Assembly (NCBI RefSeq): GCF_001989615.1
Contig: NZ_CP019067.1
Span: 806,001 to 870,000, forward strand
Direction: 5' to 3'
Source: Halorientalis sp. IM1011
GTDB lineage: Archaea > Halobacteriota > Halobacteria > Halobacteriales > Haloarculaceae
DNA: 64,000 nt
Positions 8,481-16,495 of this stretch are shown piece by piece. Below the pieces are notes generated by a model that was given only the letters and a program-made list of their open reading frames with translations, was not told the DNA's origin and made no database searches. The translations under genes were made by a program, and so were the position numbers. Positions within the stretch are counted from its first letter, which is position 1; every line of letters starts with the position of its first letter.

Positions 8481-9554
8481 TCAGTCGAGCAGGGACTCGA
8501 CGGCCGCCGTCGCGATCTCACCGGCCCGTTCGACCTCGGAACGGCGAACGTACTCGCGCTCGGCGTGGGCCACTGCGCCCTCGTCGTCAGCCAGCACCCC
8601 CGGTCCGAACACGACCGTCGGCGCGTCGGCCGCGAAGTACGAGGCCTCCGTTGCCGCCCCGAACGGCCGGACCTCGCCCGCGCCAGCGTCCCGGAGTGCA
8701 GTCACCACGTCGCTGTCGGCGGGCGTGGCGAACGCTTCGAGGAACGGTGTCTCGCGCTCGGTGTACGCGAAGGAGAGGTCCATCGAGTCGGGAATCCAGG
8801 ACTGGAGGTGGGCCGACAGTTGCTCGCGGAAGCCCTGCTGGGTCTCGGGGGGAACGCTCCGACGGTCGATCGTTATTCTGCACTCGGCGGGAATCTGGTT
8901 CGTCGCCTCGCCGCCCTCGATCACGGTGGGTTCGAGCGTCGGTCGCCCGAGCGAGTCGTGCTCGGGCGGACCGACCGTCTCGTCGTAGGATTCGAGGGCC
9001 TGCAGGACGGGCGCAGCTGCACGGATCGCGCTCGCACCGCTCTCGGGTTCCGCCGCGTGGGCCGCGAGGCCCTCGATTTCGACTGTCCCCTCGAAGCGGC
9101 CCTTCGCGGCGTTACAGATGTCCAGTCCCGTCGGTTCGCCCACGATGTAGCCGTCCGCATCCAGGTCGAGCGCCGCCGCGCCCGTCGAGTACACTTCCTC
9201 GTCGGGCGTGACCGCCAGCGTCACTGTTCCGGACGCTATCTCGGCATCGAGAAACGCCGAGAGCAGGGCCGCGAGCGGTCCCTTCGCGTCGCAGGACCCC
9301 CGGCCTCGGACGATCTCACCGTCCCGTTCGAGAGGGACGTGGGGCGGTACCGTATCGATGTGCGTGTTCAGGACGATGTGTGGGCCGTCGGATTCCCCCT
9401 CGCGCGTCGCCAGGGTATTTCCGGCGTCGTCGATGCGGACCGAAACGCCCGCGTCTTCGAGCGTCTCGACCAGGTACTCGCGCATCTCGGTCACGTCCTC
9501 GTGGGAGGGGATCGAGACGGCGGTCTCGTGGAAGTCGAGGGGGTCGAACGCCAT
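8481..9554 (-). CDS. dapE: succinyl-diaminopimelate desuccinylase (M20 family)
   Basis: 357-residue zinc-dependent M20 peptidase-family enzyme, last gene of the lysine operon. It would remove succinate from N-succinyl-LL-diaminopimelate. Metal ligands are visible: His in NTHIDTVPPHVP, bridging Asp in GRGSCDAKGPLAALL, the catalytic Glu in TPDEEVYSTGA and a distal Glu in VGEPTG. The lid-domain region (GLAAHAAEPESG) contains the usual His. M20 enzymes vary in substrate (for example LysK/ArgE types), but the operon with dapD makes succinyl-DAP the natural reading. The start shares one base with the dapF stop. Confidence 0.92.
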   Translation of the reverse strand: MAFDPLDFHETAVSIPSHEDVTEMREYLVETLEDAGVSVRIDDAGNTLATREGESDGPHIVLNTHIDTVPPHVPLERDGEIVRGRGSCDAKGPLAALLSAFLDAEIASGTVTLAVTPDEEVYSTGAAALDLDADGYIVGEPTGLDICNAAKGRFEGTVEIEGLAAHAAEPESGASAIRAAAPVLQALESYDETVGPPEHDSLGRPTLEPTVIEGGEATNQIPAECRITIDRRSVPPETQQGFREQLSAHLQSWIPDSMDLSFAYTERETPFLEAFATPADSDVVTALRDAGAGEVRPFGAATEASYFAADAPTVVFGPGVLADDEGAVAHAEREYVRRSEVERAGEIATAAVESLLD

Positions 9555-10462
9555 CAGTCGTCACCCGGGACGGTGTCGAGTTCCACGTCGAAGGTCGTCG
9601 GGTCGACGACGGTCACCGTCCCGGTGTACTCGCGTTCGACCGGGCCCTGCAGGAGCGCGTCCCGATCGGTCAACTGGACGACCAGCCGACCACCAGGCGG
9701 GTGGGCCGGGACGCGCTGGCCCCGCTCGACCTTGCCGAGGCGCTCGGCAGCAGCGACGATGGCCACCGCACCCGTCCCACAGGAGTCGGTTTCGGCCTCG
9801 ACGCCGCGCTCGAAGGTCCGCTGGTCGAACCCACGAACCGTCCCGTCCGCGGCCTGACCGTCCGCCCGTGGCGCGGCGAAGTTGACGTTCGCGCCCTCGG
9901 GAAACACGTCGGCGTCCCGGACCGCGGGCGCGACGGCCTCCACGTCGACGCTCGTCACGTCGTCGACGAACGCGACGGCGTGGGGAACGCCGGTGTTGAC
10001 CGCCGTGACCGTCAGGCCCTCCACCTCCCGTTCGATCATGGGTTCGTCGCCGACGACGGGGACACGATCGGGTTCGAACGTGGGCGCACCCATCTCGATG
10101 GTGACGCCCTGCTCGCCGATCTCGGCGCGGCGCGTACCGGCCTGCGTGTCGATCATGACCTCCGGGGAACCGGTGCGTTCGGCGACCCACTTCGCCGCAC
10201 AGCGGGCGCCGTTGCCGCACATGGCCGCGACGCTCCCGTCCGGTTGAACCAGCGTCATCACGACCCGGGGCGGGGAGTACTCGTCCTCCAGCGCCAGAAA
10301 GAGGACGCCATCGGCCCCGCGTTTGCGCGCGTTGGGGTGATCGAGCCCGGTCTCCCGGTCACAGAGGTCGGCCGCGAACGCCCGGCGGTCCGGTACGTCC
10401 TCTGTCGCGTCGACGATGATGAAGTCGTTGCCCGTGCCGTGATACTTCTCTACTTCGACCAT
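9554..10462 (-). CDS. dapF: diaminopimelate epimerase
   Basis: 302-residue PLP-independent epimerase converting LL- to meso-diaminopimelate. Both catalytic cysteines are in their conserved settings: MCGNGARC and DSCGTGAVA. The N-terminal KYHGTGNDFIIVD is also typical. Length is slightly above the bacterial 275-280, from acidic insertions normal in haloarchaea. The ATG overlaps the end of lysA by 13 bp and the stop meets dapE, consistent with translational coupling along the operon. Confidence 0.96.
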   Translation of the reverse strand: MVEVEKYHGTGNDFIIVDATEDVPDRRAFAADLCDRETGLDHPNARKRGADGVLFLALEDEYSPPRVVMTLVQPDGSVAAMCGNGARCAAKWVAERTGSPEVMIDTQAGTRRAEIGEQGVTIEMGAPTFEPDRVPVVGDEPMIEREVEGLTVTAVNTGVPHAVAFVDDVTSVDVEAVAPAVRDADVFPEGANVNFAAPRADGQAADGTVRGFDQRTFERGVEAETDSCGTGAVAIVAAAERLGKVERGQRVPAHPPGGRLVVQLTDRDALLQGPVEREYTGTVTVVDPTTFDVELDTVPGDD

Positions 10463-11697
10463 GTTTCCAGTTCTGTAATGTCCGCGACCGCTTCCCGGCG
10501 AACCGCCAGCCGCGCGTCGGTACCGTCGAGGGCAACGACCGCCGGCCGCGGCCGGGAGTTGTAGTTGCTGCTCATCTCGTAGCCGTAGGCGCCCGCGTTC
10601 CCGACCGCGAGCAGGTCGCCCCGCTCGGAGTCGGGGAGCGGACGGTCCTCGCCCAGCACGTCCGCCGTCTCGCAGATCGGGCCGGCGACGGTCACCGAGA
10701 CGGTCTCGCGCCGATCGGCGTCACTCGCCAGCGAGCGGATCGTGTGATACGAGTCGTACATCGCCGGACGGACCAGCGTCGTCATGCCGGCGTCGACGCC
10801 CACGACGGTCGTCTCGGGCGTCGGCTTGACCGTATTGACCCGCGTCAGTAACACGCCGGCGTCCGCGACGAAGTACCGGCCGGGTTCGATCCCCAGTCGG
10901 GCGTCGACATCGCCGAACGCCTCCCGGGTCGCCGCCGCAACCGCGTCCAGATCCAGCGGGTCCTCCTCCTCCCGATAGGGAACCCCGAGGCCACCGCCGA
11001 CGTTGACGAACTCGATAGTGCCTACGTCGGAAATTACCCTCCGTGCAAGGTCACCCATCCGCGCGACGAGTTCGCGGTGGGCCTGCAGGTCCTCGCCGGA
11101 GATACCGCTCCCGGCGTGGGCGTGCAGGCCCACGAGGTCGAACCCGCGGTCGACGGCCTCGCTGGCGAGGTCGGGCACCCGGTCCATCGGGACCCCGAAC
11201 TTGGGGGCCGCGCCGGTCGACACCTTCTCGTGGTGACCGGCACCGACCCCGGGGTTCGCCCGGATACAGAGCCGGCCGGAAAAGCCGCGCTCGTCGAGAC
11301 GGTCGAGGGTGTCGGCCGCGCCCACGGTCACGATCAAATCGTGGTCGGCGGCGGCGTCGACGACGTAGTCCAGATCCTCCTCCGGCGGGTTCACCGCCGT
11401 GTAGCGGACGGCTTCGCCGTCGAATCCCGCGGCGAGGGCGCGTTCGACTTCCCCCGCGGAGGCGCACTCGGCACCGACACCGGTGGACTCGATGGTCTCG
11501 AGCACCGGCCGGGTGGTGTTGGCCTTGACGGCGTAGCTGATCTCCTCGGCGTCGAAGGCACTCTGGAGCCGGGCGGCGTTCTCGCGCACCCGGTCGGGAT
11601 CGAGGACGTACAGCGGCGTGTCGAACTCGGCGGCGAGGTCGCGCAGTCGCTCGGCGTCCCAGTCGGACAGCCGGCGGACCGCGACCCCCGAGCTCAT
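10450..11697 (-). CDS. lysA: diaminopimelate decarboxylase
   Basis: 415-residue fold-III PLP enzyme that decarboxylates meso-diaminopimelate to lysine. The PLP lysine lies in ISYAVKANTTRPVLE. HAHAGSGI, GGGLGVPY and EPGRYFVADAG provide phosphate and substrate contacts, and GPICETADVLGEDR carries the active-site Cys of the partner subunit. Length matches the family. The start overlaps the dapD stop by 4 bp. It sits between dapD and dapF although it acts last in the pathway. Confidence 0.96.
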   Translation of the reverse strand: MSSGVAVRRLSDWDAERLRDLAAEFDTPLYVLDPDRVRENAARLQSAFDAEEISYAVKANTTRPVLETIESTGVGAECASAGEVERALAAGFDGEAVRYTAVNPPEEDLDYVVDAAADHDLIVTVGAADTLDRLDERGFSGRLCIRANPGVGAGHHEKVSTGAAPKFGVPMDRVPDLASEAVDRGFDLVGLHAHAGSGISGEDLQAHRELVARMGDLARRVISDVGTIEFVNVGGGLGVPYREEEDPLDLDAVAAATREAFGDVDARLGIEPGRYFVADAGVLLTRVNTVKPTPETTVVGVDAGMTTLVRPAMYDSYHTIRSLASDADRRETVSVTVAGPICETADVLGEDRPLPDSERGDLLAVGNAGAYGYEMSSNYNSRPRPAVVALDGTDARLAVRREAVADITELETWSK

Positions 11698-12524
11698 TCT
11701 CGGAGTGCGTCTTCGCGCTCGGTGCCTTCGAGGGTTTCGGTCTCGATGTCGGTCGCGACCACCGCCGGCTTGTAGGCCGCGCCGGGGATCAGGTCCTCGT
11801 CGCTGACCGAGGACTCGACGTAGCGCGCGAAGGCCCGCCGCTCGGGCGGGAGTTCCCCGTACAGCACCTGGTCCTCGACGAGATCGTAGACTGGAATCCG
11901 CGGGGTCAGCAGCGTGTTCTCGCCCACGATGGAGTTCTCGCCGACGCGGAAGCCGGAGGTGACGCGACAGCCCGCCCCAAGCGAGACGCCGTCCTCGACG
12001 ATCACGGGGTCGTCCTCGACCGGTTCGAGGACGCCGCCGATCAGCGTGTTCGCACCCAGCTTGACGTTCTCGCCGATCTGGGCACAGGAGCCGACGGTGT
12101 CACAGGAGTCCACGAGCGTCCCGTCCCCGACGTGTGCGCCGATGTTGACGAACGAGGGGCTCATCAGGATCGCGTCGCTGCCCACGTAGGCACCGCGTCG
12201 GATGACGGTGCCGTCCGGCGTGTTCCGGGAGCCACGGTCGCCGATGTCGGCGGTCTCACGAAGCGGGAGTACGTCGTGGTACGCCACGTCGCCGTACTCG
12301 CGGGATTCGATCTCGCGGAGGCCGAAGTTGAGCAGGATGCCCTGCTTGACCCACTCGTTGACCTGCCAGTCCCCACCGGCGGGTTCGGCGGCCCGTACGT
12401 CGCCGGCTTCGAGGGCTTCGAGGAACGCGTCGAGCGTGTCGGCGTCCTCGGCGGTGGCGTCGTCGGCCGTGAGGCCGTCGTCGTAGCGATTCCACAGGGC
12501 TTCGATGTCGGATTGTAGGCTCAT
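11694..12524 (-). CDS. dapD: tetrahydrodipicolinate N-succinyltransferase
   Basis: 276-residue left-handed beta-helix acyltransferase that succinylates tetrahydrodipicolinate. An N-terminal helical domain with QSDIEALWNRYDDGL is followed by hexapeptide repeats (GDGTLVDSCDTVGSCAQIGE, GENSIVGENTLLTP, NTLIGGVLEP), as in bacterial DapD of 274 residues. Its presence with dapE shows that this archaeon uses the succinylase branch, not the diaminopimelate aminotransferase shortcut seen in methanogens. Four-base overlaps link it to dapB and lysA. Confidence 0.95.
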   Translation of the reverse strand: MSLQSDIEALWNRYDDGLTADDATAEDADTLDAFLEALEAGDVRAAEPAGGDWQVNEWVKQGILLNFGLREIESREYGDVAYHDVLPLRETADIGDRGSRNTPDGTVIRRGAYVGSDAILMSPSFVNIGAHVGDGTLVDSCDTVGSCAQIGENVKLGANTLIGGVLEPVEDDPVIVEDGVSLGAGCRVTSGFRVGENSIVGENTLLTPRIPVYDLVEDQVLYGELPPERRAFARYVESSVSDEDLIPGAAYKPAVVATDIETETLEGTEREDALRE

Positions 12525-13279
12525 TGGTCGATGACGTTCCCGAAGTCGTACCGCCCGGGCTCTTGGTTTTCGATCCAGACCGCGGCGTCCAGCGCGCCGG
12601 CCGCGAAGACGCTCCGGTCCTCGGCGTGGTGTGAGAGGGAGAGCACCTCGTCGTTGCCCGCCGCGATCAGTTCGTGTTCGCCGCGGATGTCGCCGGCCCG
12701 GCGGGCGAAGACACCGATCTCGTCCTCGTCGCGGGGCGCGTGGCCCTCGCGACCGTAGACCGGTTCCACGTCGCGTTCATCCTGGACGGTTTCGAGCATC
12801 GTCTTCGCCGTCCCGGAGGGCGCGTCGATCTTTCCATTATGATGGGTCTCCATCAGTTCGAGGTCGTAGTCGGGCACCGCGGGCAGAGCTTCCTCGATCG
12901 CCCGGAGCAGGGCGTGGATTCCCCGCGCGAAATTGGTGGCCTTCAGGAGCGGGACGGACTCGGCGGCGTCGTCGAGCGCGGCGAAGCCGTCCTCGTCGAA
13001 GCCGGTCGTGCCGACCACCAGCCCGACCCCTGCGTTCGTACAGGCCTCGGCGAGCGACAGGGTGGCCTCGGGGACGGTGAAGTCGACGGCCACCTCGGCG
13101 TCGTATTCCGCGAGTGCGTCGGCGGCCTCACCGGCGTCGACGACGGGTACGCCCTGCACCTCGTCGGGCCCTTCGACGTCGAAGCCGACGACGGCCTCCA
13201 CGTCGTCGCGGTCGGCCGCGGTCTCGATGACAGTCCGACCCATCCGGCCGGCCGCGCCGTTGACTGCGACCCGCGTCAT
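12521..13279 (-). CDS. dapB: dihydrodipicolinate reductase
   Basis: 252 residues. The N-terminal NAD(P)-binding motif is VNGAAGRMGRTV. The catalytic region reads METHHNGKIDAPSGTA, containing the His-His pair and Lys expected for hydride and proton transfer. GTTGFDEDG and ATNFARGIHALL are further family motifs. It reduces the product of DapA. The start overlaps the dapA stop by 4 bp and the stop overlaps the dapD start by 4 bp. Confidence 0.96.
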   Translation of the reverse strand: MTRVAVNGAAGRMGRTVIETAADRDDVEAVVGFDVEGPDEVQGVPVVDAGEAADALAEYDAEVAVDFTVPEATLSLAEACTNAGVGLVVGTTGFDEDGFAALDDAAESVPLLKATNFARGIHALLRAIEEALPAVPDYDLELMETHHNGKIDAPSGTAKTMLETVQDERDVEPVYGREGHAPRDEDEIGVFARRAGDIRGEHELIAAGNDEVLSLSHHAEDRSVFAAGALDAAVWIENQEPGRYDFGNVIDQ

Positions 13280-14196
13280 CGCTGGACCTCCGCCGGTTCG
13301 GGGGCGGTCCCGTCGTCGAGGTCGTCCAGCGTCTCACGGAGCGCGTCGAGCGTCTCGTCGGTGGCGCGGGAGAGCGGCGAGCGCATCCGACCCGAGTCGT
13401 AGTGGCCGCGGATCTCCATGGCCTCCTTGATCGGGATGGGGTTGCTCTCGGCGAAGAGCACCCGAAAGAGTTCGCCGAGTTCGTGGTGGTACTCACGGGC
13501 GCGCTCGAAGTCCCCCGACAGCGCGGCCCCGACGAGCGCGCAGGTCCGGGCGGGTTCGACGTTGGCCGAGACGGAGATACAGCCGCTGCCGCCGGTCGCG
13601 ATGATCGGCAGGGTCATCGCGTCGTCACCGGAGAGTATCGCGAAGTTCTCCTCGCGCGTGCGCTCGATGACCTCGGTGATCCGGTTCATGTCGCCGGAGG
13701 CGGCCTTGTAGCCGACGATGTTCTCGTGTTCGGCGAGATTCACGGCGGACTCGACGGCGATGTTGCGACCGGTCCGGGAGGGGACGTTGTAGATGATCTG
13801 GGGGAGGGAAACGGCGTCGGCGACCTGCCGGAAGTGGTTCTCCATGCCGGCGGGTTCGGGCTTGTTGTAGTACGGGGAGATCAAAAGGAGGCCGTCGGCC
13901 CCGGCGTCGGCGGCGCGTTCGGAGAGTTCGAGCGCCTCGCGGGTGTTGTTGCTGCCCGACCCGGCGATCACGGGCACGTCGTCGACGGCGTCGGTGACGG
14001 CTTCGATGACTTCGACGTGCTGGTCGTGCGAGAGGGTCGCGCTCTCGCCGGTCGTGCCCATGGGCACGACGCCGTCGACGCCGCGCTGTTCCAGCCACTG
14101 GGCGTGCTCGCGGAGTGTCTCGAAGTCGATGCTCTCGTCTGCGTGAAACGGCGTGGTCATCGCGGGGAACACGCCGGTGAACGTATCGTGTGTCAT
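13276..14196 (-). CDS. dapA: dihydrodipicolinate synthase, first gene of the lysine operon
   Basis: 306-residue class I aldolase-type TIM barrel condensing pyruvate with aspartate semialdehyde. The Schiff-base Lys lies in VGYKAASGDM, the Tyr of the proton relay in IIYNVPSRTG, and GTTGESATLS binds the substrate carboxylate. It is first in a six-gene unit (dapA, dapB, dapD, lysA, dapF, dapE) whose junctions all overlap by 1-13 bp. A TATA-like ACTATATCC about 28 bp upstream of the ATG suggests one leaderless promoter for the whole operon. No feedback riboswitch is apparent. Confidence 0.96.
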   Translation of the reverse strand: MTHDTFTGVFPAMTTPFHADESIDFETLREHAQWLEQRGVDGVVPMGTTGESATLSHDQHVEVIEAVTDAVDDVPVIAGSGSNNTREALELSERAADAGADGLLLISPYYNKPEPAGMENHFRQVADAVSLPQIIYNVPSRTGRNIAVESAVNLAEHENIVGYKAASGDMNRITEVIERTREENFAILSGDDAMTLPIIATGGSGCISVSANVEPARTCALVGAALSGDFERAREYHHELGELFRVLFAESNPIPIKEAMEIRGHYDSGRMRSPLSRATDETLDALRETLDDLDDGTAPEPAEVQR

Positions 14197-14221
14197 TGCT
14201 GTGGTGTATGTCGGTCGTGGG

Positions 14222-14230
14222 GGATATAGT
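14222..14230 (-). promoter_or_regulatory. TATA-like element of the lysine operon
   Basis: On the minus strand this reads ACTATATCC, centred about 30 bp upstream of the dapA ATG at 14196. The spacing fits a leaderless haloarchaeal transcript beginning at or next to the start codon. Confidence 0.6.
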
Positions 14231-14473
14231 GATCGGATACTGCGCGCGAGACGACGAACACGGCCCGCGACGGGGGCGCTACGCCCGCCGTGAGCCTATC
14301 GCGCGCGTTTCAGTTTGCTACTGCCCCGAAAACGGACCGCGCCACACCGGTGGCTGGTCGGTGACCCAGCGAGTTCCAGCGTGGCCCGTTGCATACACGG
14401 GCGACGGTGACGAGAGGACTTAGTCGTTGCGACACTTCTCCGGCTGCCTGTCTCGCGAGTGCCCGTCCGACAG
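14231..14473. other. intergenic region between dapA and the NYN gene
   Basis: About 300 bp separate the divergent genes. Beyond the two TATA-like elements I find no gene I would defend. An open frame across 14208-14423 lacks a haloarchaeal composition (few acidic residues, many Cys, Arg and Trp) and has no promoter. GC-rich short inverted repeats occur near 14275-14310. Confidence 0.4.
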
Positions 14474-14481
14474 GGTTTATC
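14474..14481 (+). promoter_or_regulatory. TATA-like element of the NYN-domain gene
   Basis: GGTTTATC lies about 28 bp upstream of the ATG at 14506. This spacing supports that start and a leaderless transcript rather than the longer upstream frame. Confidence 0.55.
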
Positions 14482-14505
14482 CCGTGGGGTCTCCAAACGT
14501 CGATC

Positions 14506-15003
14506 ATGACTGACGTGCATCCCGGGCAGCGCGTGGCGATGCTCGCCGACGCGCAGAACCTCTATCACACCGCCCGGAGCCTCTATACGCGCAACATCGA
14601 CTACGCGTCACTGCTGGAAGAAGGCGTCAACGGCCGCGAGTTGACGCGCGCGATCGCCTACGTGATCCGAGCGGAGGCAGAAGACGAGGAGACGTTCTTC
14701 GAGGCGCTGGTCGACATCGGCTTCGAGACGAAGATCAAGGACATCAAGACGTTCGGCGACGGCTCGAAGAAGGCCGACTGGGACGTCGGGATGAGCTTAG
14801 ACGCCGTGACCCTGGCCGATCACGTCGACACCGTGGTGCTCTGTACCGGTGACGGCGACTTCTCGCGGCTCTGTCGACACCTGAAACACGAGGGCTGCAA
14901 GGTCGAGATCATGGCGTTTCGTGAGTCGACCGCAGAGGAACTGATCGAGGCGGCCGACACGTTCCGGGACCTCAGCGAGGACGAGGAGACGTTCCTGCTC
15001 TAG
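14506..15003 (+). CDS. NYN-domain (LabA/DUF88-like) putative ribonuclease
   Basis: 165 residues, PIN-like NYN fold. Acidic residues of the expected metal site are visible in VAMLADAQNLYHTAR, KKADWDVGMSLDAV and LCTGDGDFSRLCR, the three family hallmarks. NYN proteins are predicted single-strand ribonucleases; the RNA target is unknown. The start is fixed by the TATA element 28 bp upstream. The stop TAG forms a CTAG palindrome shared with the stop of the convergent small membrane gene. Confidence 0.88.
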   Translation: MTDVHPGQRVAMLADAQNLYHTARSLYTRNIDYASLLEEGVNGRELTRAIAYVIRAEAEDEETFFEALVDIGFETKIKDIKTFGDGSKKADWDVGMSLDAVTLADHVDTVVLCTGDGDFSRLCRHLKHEGCKVEIMAFRESTAEELIEAADTFRDLSEDEETFLL

Positions 15004-15182
15004 ACCGGCTGCCCGGCTTCGGAGGTACCCAGAAGGAGCGTCCCCGCGGCCATGACCAGCGCCGCGACGCCAGCGACGACACCCGGGATCTGGAACTGCT
15101 GGAGCCCGGTGCCGAGAATCAGCGCCGACCCGATCAGCAGCAAGACCGCACCGATCGCGATTTTCGCCGTTCCTGATAGCAT
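15000..15182 (-). CDS. small two-helix membrane protein
   Basis: 60 residues from ATG 15182. Two hydrophobic segments cover most of the protein (IAIGAVLLLIGSALILGTGL and VVAGVAALVMAAGTLLLG). A longer start at 15224 exists, but a TATA-like TTTATA at 15210-15215 lies 30 bp before 15182, favouring the short form and a leaderless transcript. No family is recognised. The stop shares its CTAG with the NYN gene. Confidence 0.6.
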   Translation of the reverse strand: MLSGTAKIAIGAVLLLIGSALILGTGLQQFQIPGVVAGVAALVMAAGTLLLGTSEAGQPV

Positions 15183-15209
15183 GATATCCGAGGGTATGTA
15201 ATTCTCGCG

Positions 15210-15215
15210 TATAAA
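15210..15215 (-). promoter_or_regulatory. TATA-like element of the small membrane gene
   Basis: TTTATA on the minus strand, about 30 bp upstream of the chosen ATG at 15182. Confidence 0.55.
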
Positions 15216-15349
15216 TCCATCCAAAACCGCCAGTGTGGGACACGATATCCAGTGACAGTCGGCGCACGTATTGGTGTGTGGTAACTACCGACAATGAATC
15301 GCGTCGCGGGTGGAAGGTGTTTAGTCGCTGGCCCCGGAACGGCGAGGCG

Positions 15350-15844
15350 ATGAACGACGAGGACGGGCGGACGCTCCGCCGGGTCGCGGATTACCAGTTC
15401 GGGGCGGGCGCGGGCGCGGCGCTCTTTCCCCCCGAGGAGGACCTGGAGGTCTACCGGACGAGTTCGGGCCGGCCACAGCAGGTGGTGGCGGACGCCGGTC
15501 GACTGGTCACGTACGGTGTCGATGGCCGGTTCACGCTGAGTCCGGGCGGGGCACGACGGTTGCTCGACGCGCTCGACGCGCCGACCCACAGAGTCGTCGT
15601 CGGCGAGGACAGCGATCCGTTCGTCCGCGAGGGTCGCAACGCGTTCGCGAAGTTCGTGCAGCGGGCCGATCCGGACGTTCGGCCGGGCGACGAGGTGGCC
15701 GTCGTCCGCGAGGACGATACCCTGCTCGGGGTGGGCCGCGCCGAACTCGCCGGCGAGGACATGCTCGACTTCGGGACCGGGATGGCCGTGTTCGTCCGGC
15801 ACGGGGTCGAGTCCGACGGGGACGAGGCGATCGAGGAGGACTGA
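15350..15844 (+). CDS. PUA-domain protein
   Basis: 164 residues. The C-terminal 80 residues resemble a PUA RNA-binding domain ([52 protein letters not shown]), as found at the C-terminus of archaeosine tRNA-guanine transglycosylases and rRNA modification enzymes. The N-terminal half ([31 protein letters not shown]) matches the linker domain preceding PUA in those proteins. A stand-alone RNA-binding role, perhaps with tRNA or rRNA modification, is inferred. ATG 15350 is chosen; upstream codons look non-coding. Confidence 0.82.
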   Translation: MNDEDGRTLRRVADYQFGAGAGAALFPPEEDLEVYRTSSGRPQQVVADAGRLVTYGVDGRFTLSPGGARRLLDALDAPTHRVVVGEDSDPFVREGRNAFAKFVQRADPDVRPGDEVAVVREDDTLLGVGRAELAGEDMLDFGTGMAVFVRHGVESDGDEAIEED

Positions 15845-15930
15845 GTTGGTGGTTGCGGTGCGGGGCGGTGGCGGTGCTGTCGCGGTGCGGAGGCGGGGCG
15901 GATGCGGTGCGGTCGGGCACCAGCACAGCA

Positions 15931-15965
15931 GCGGATCGCGCGCCGCGGCGCGCGATCCGCTTTTT
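15931..15965 (+). terminator. perfect 30-bp palindrome followed by T run
   Basis: Bases 15931-15960 are a perfect GC-rich palindrome, immediately followed by five T residues (15961-15965). This has the shape of an intrinsic terminator hairpin, 87 bp after the PUA gene stop. Archaeal termination depends mainly on U tracts, so the T run could suffice; the hairpin may have another role. Confidence 0.55.
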
Positions 15966-15972
15966 CGCCACC

Positions 15973-16080
15973 GGAAGACTCGCTTCGCTCGTCTTCCGAG
16001 CACCCGCTCACTTCGTTCGCGGGAACCACGTTTTTTGCGAGGGGGTCGCGAGTCGACCCCCTCGCGAAAAAGGTGGTCCC
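15973..16080. repeat. cluster of inverted repeats
   Basis: Three further dyads follow the terminator-like palindrome. GGAAGAC and GTCTTCC flank a CGCTTCGC centre at 15973-15997. CCCGCTCACTTCGTTCGCGGG lies at about 16003-16023. Positions 16021-16080 form an imperfect palindrome of about 60 bp with arms of roughly 27 bp that carries a T run on one side and an A run on the other. The next gene starts at 16117. Elements with TCGCTTCGCTCG-like centres recur between haloarchaeal genes in my experience of such genomes; their function is unknown. Confidence 0.7.
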
Positions 16081-16116
16081 GAAGGGGTTTTCCGCCAGCG
16101 CCGCAACTGCCCGGGT

Positions 16117-16494
16117 ATGTTCGGAGGAGGCGGCTTCGACCCGCAGAAGATGCAACAGATGATGGACCAGTTCGGCATCGACATCGACGAGCTCGACGCC
16201 GAGGAAGTGATCATCCGCACGGCCGACGAGGAACTCGTGTTCACCGACGCCGAAGTCCAGCGGATGGACGCCCAGGGCCAGGAGACCTACCAGGTCATCG
16301 GCACGCCCGAGACCCGCGAGGCCGGCGAAGGGTCGGCGATCGAGAGTGGTGACGACGACGGCGGGTCCGGTGGTATTCCGGACGCCGACATCGAAATCGT
16401 CGCCAACCGCGCCGGTGTGAGCGAGGACGACGCCCGCGAGGCACTCGAAGCCGAGGACGGCGACCTCGCGGCGGCCGTCGAGCGCCTGGAGTAA
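16117..16494 (+). CDS. nac: nascent polypeptide-associated complex protein (archaeal NAC)
   Basis: 125 residues. The N-terminal [20 protein letters not shown] and the beta-rich NAC core ([27 protein letters not shown]) are followed by an acidic linker. A C-terminal UBA-like domain ([28 protein letters not shown]) completes the fold. It binds ribosomes near the exit tunnel and contacts nascent chains. Length is typical for archaeal NAC. Two bases separate it from the tRNA methyltransferase gene, so they form an operon linking two translation functions. Confidence 0.95.
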   Translation: MFGGGGFDPQKMQQMMDQFGIDIDELDAEEVIIRTADEELVFTDAEVQRMDAQGQETYQVIGTPETREAGEGSAIESGDDDGGSGGIPDADIEIVANRAGVSEDDAREALEAEDGDLAAAVERLE

Positions 16495-16495
16495 C

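Noticed and set aside
14190-14423. Possible small gene between dapA and NYN genes
   Set aside because: Composition is Cys/Arg/Trp-rich and not haloarchaeal, and no promoter or ribosome-binding context supports it.
15845-16116. CRISPR-like array in the palindromic cluster
   Set aside because: Repeats are inverted, not direct with regular spacers, and no cas genes are present in the window.
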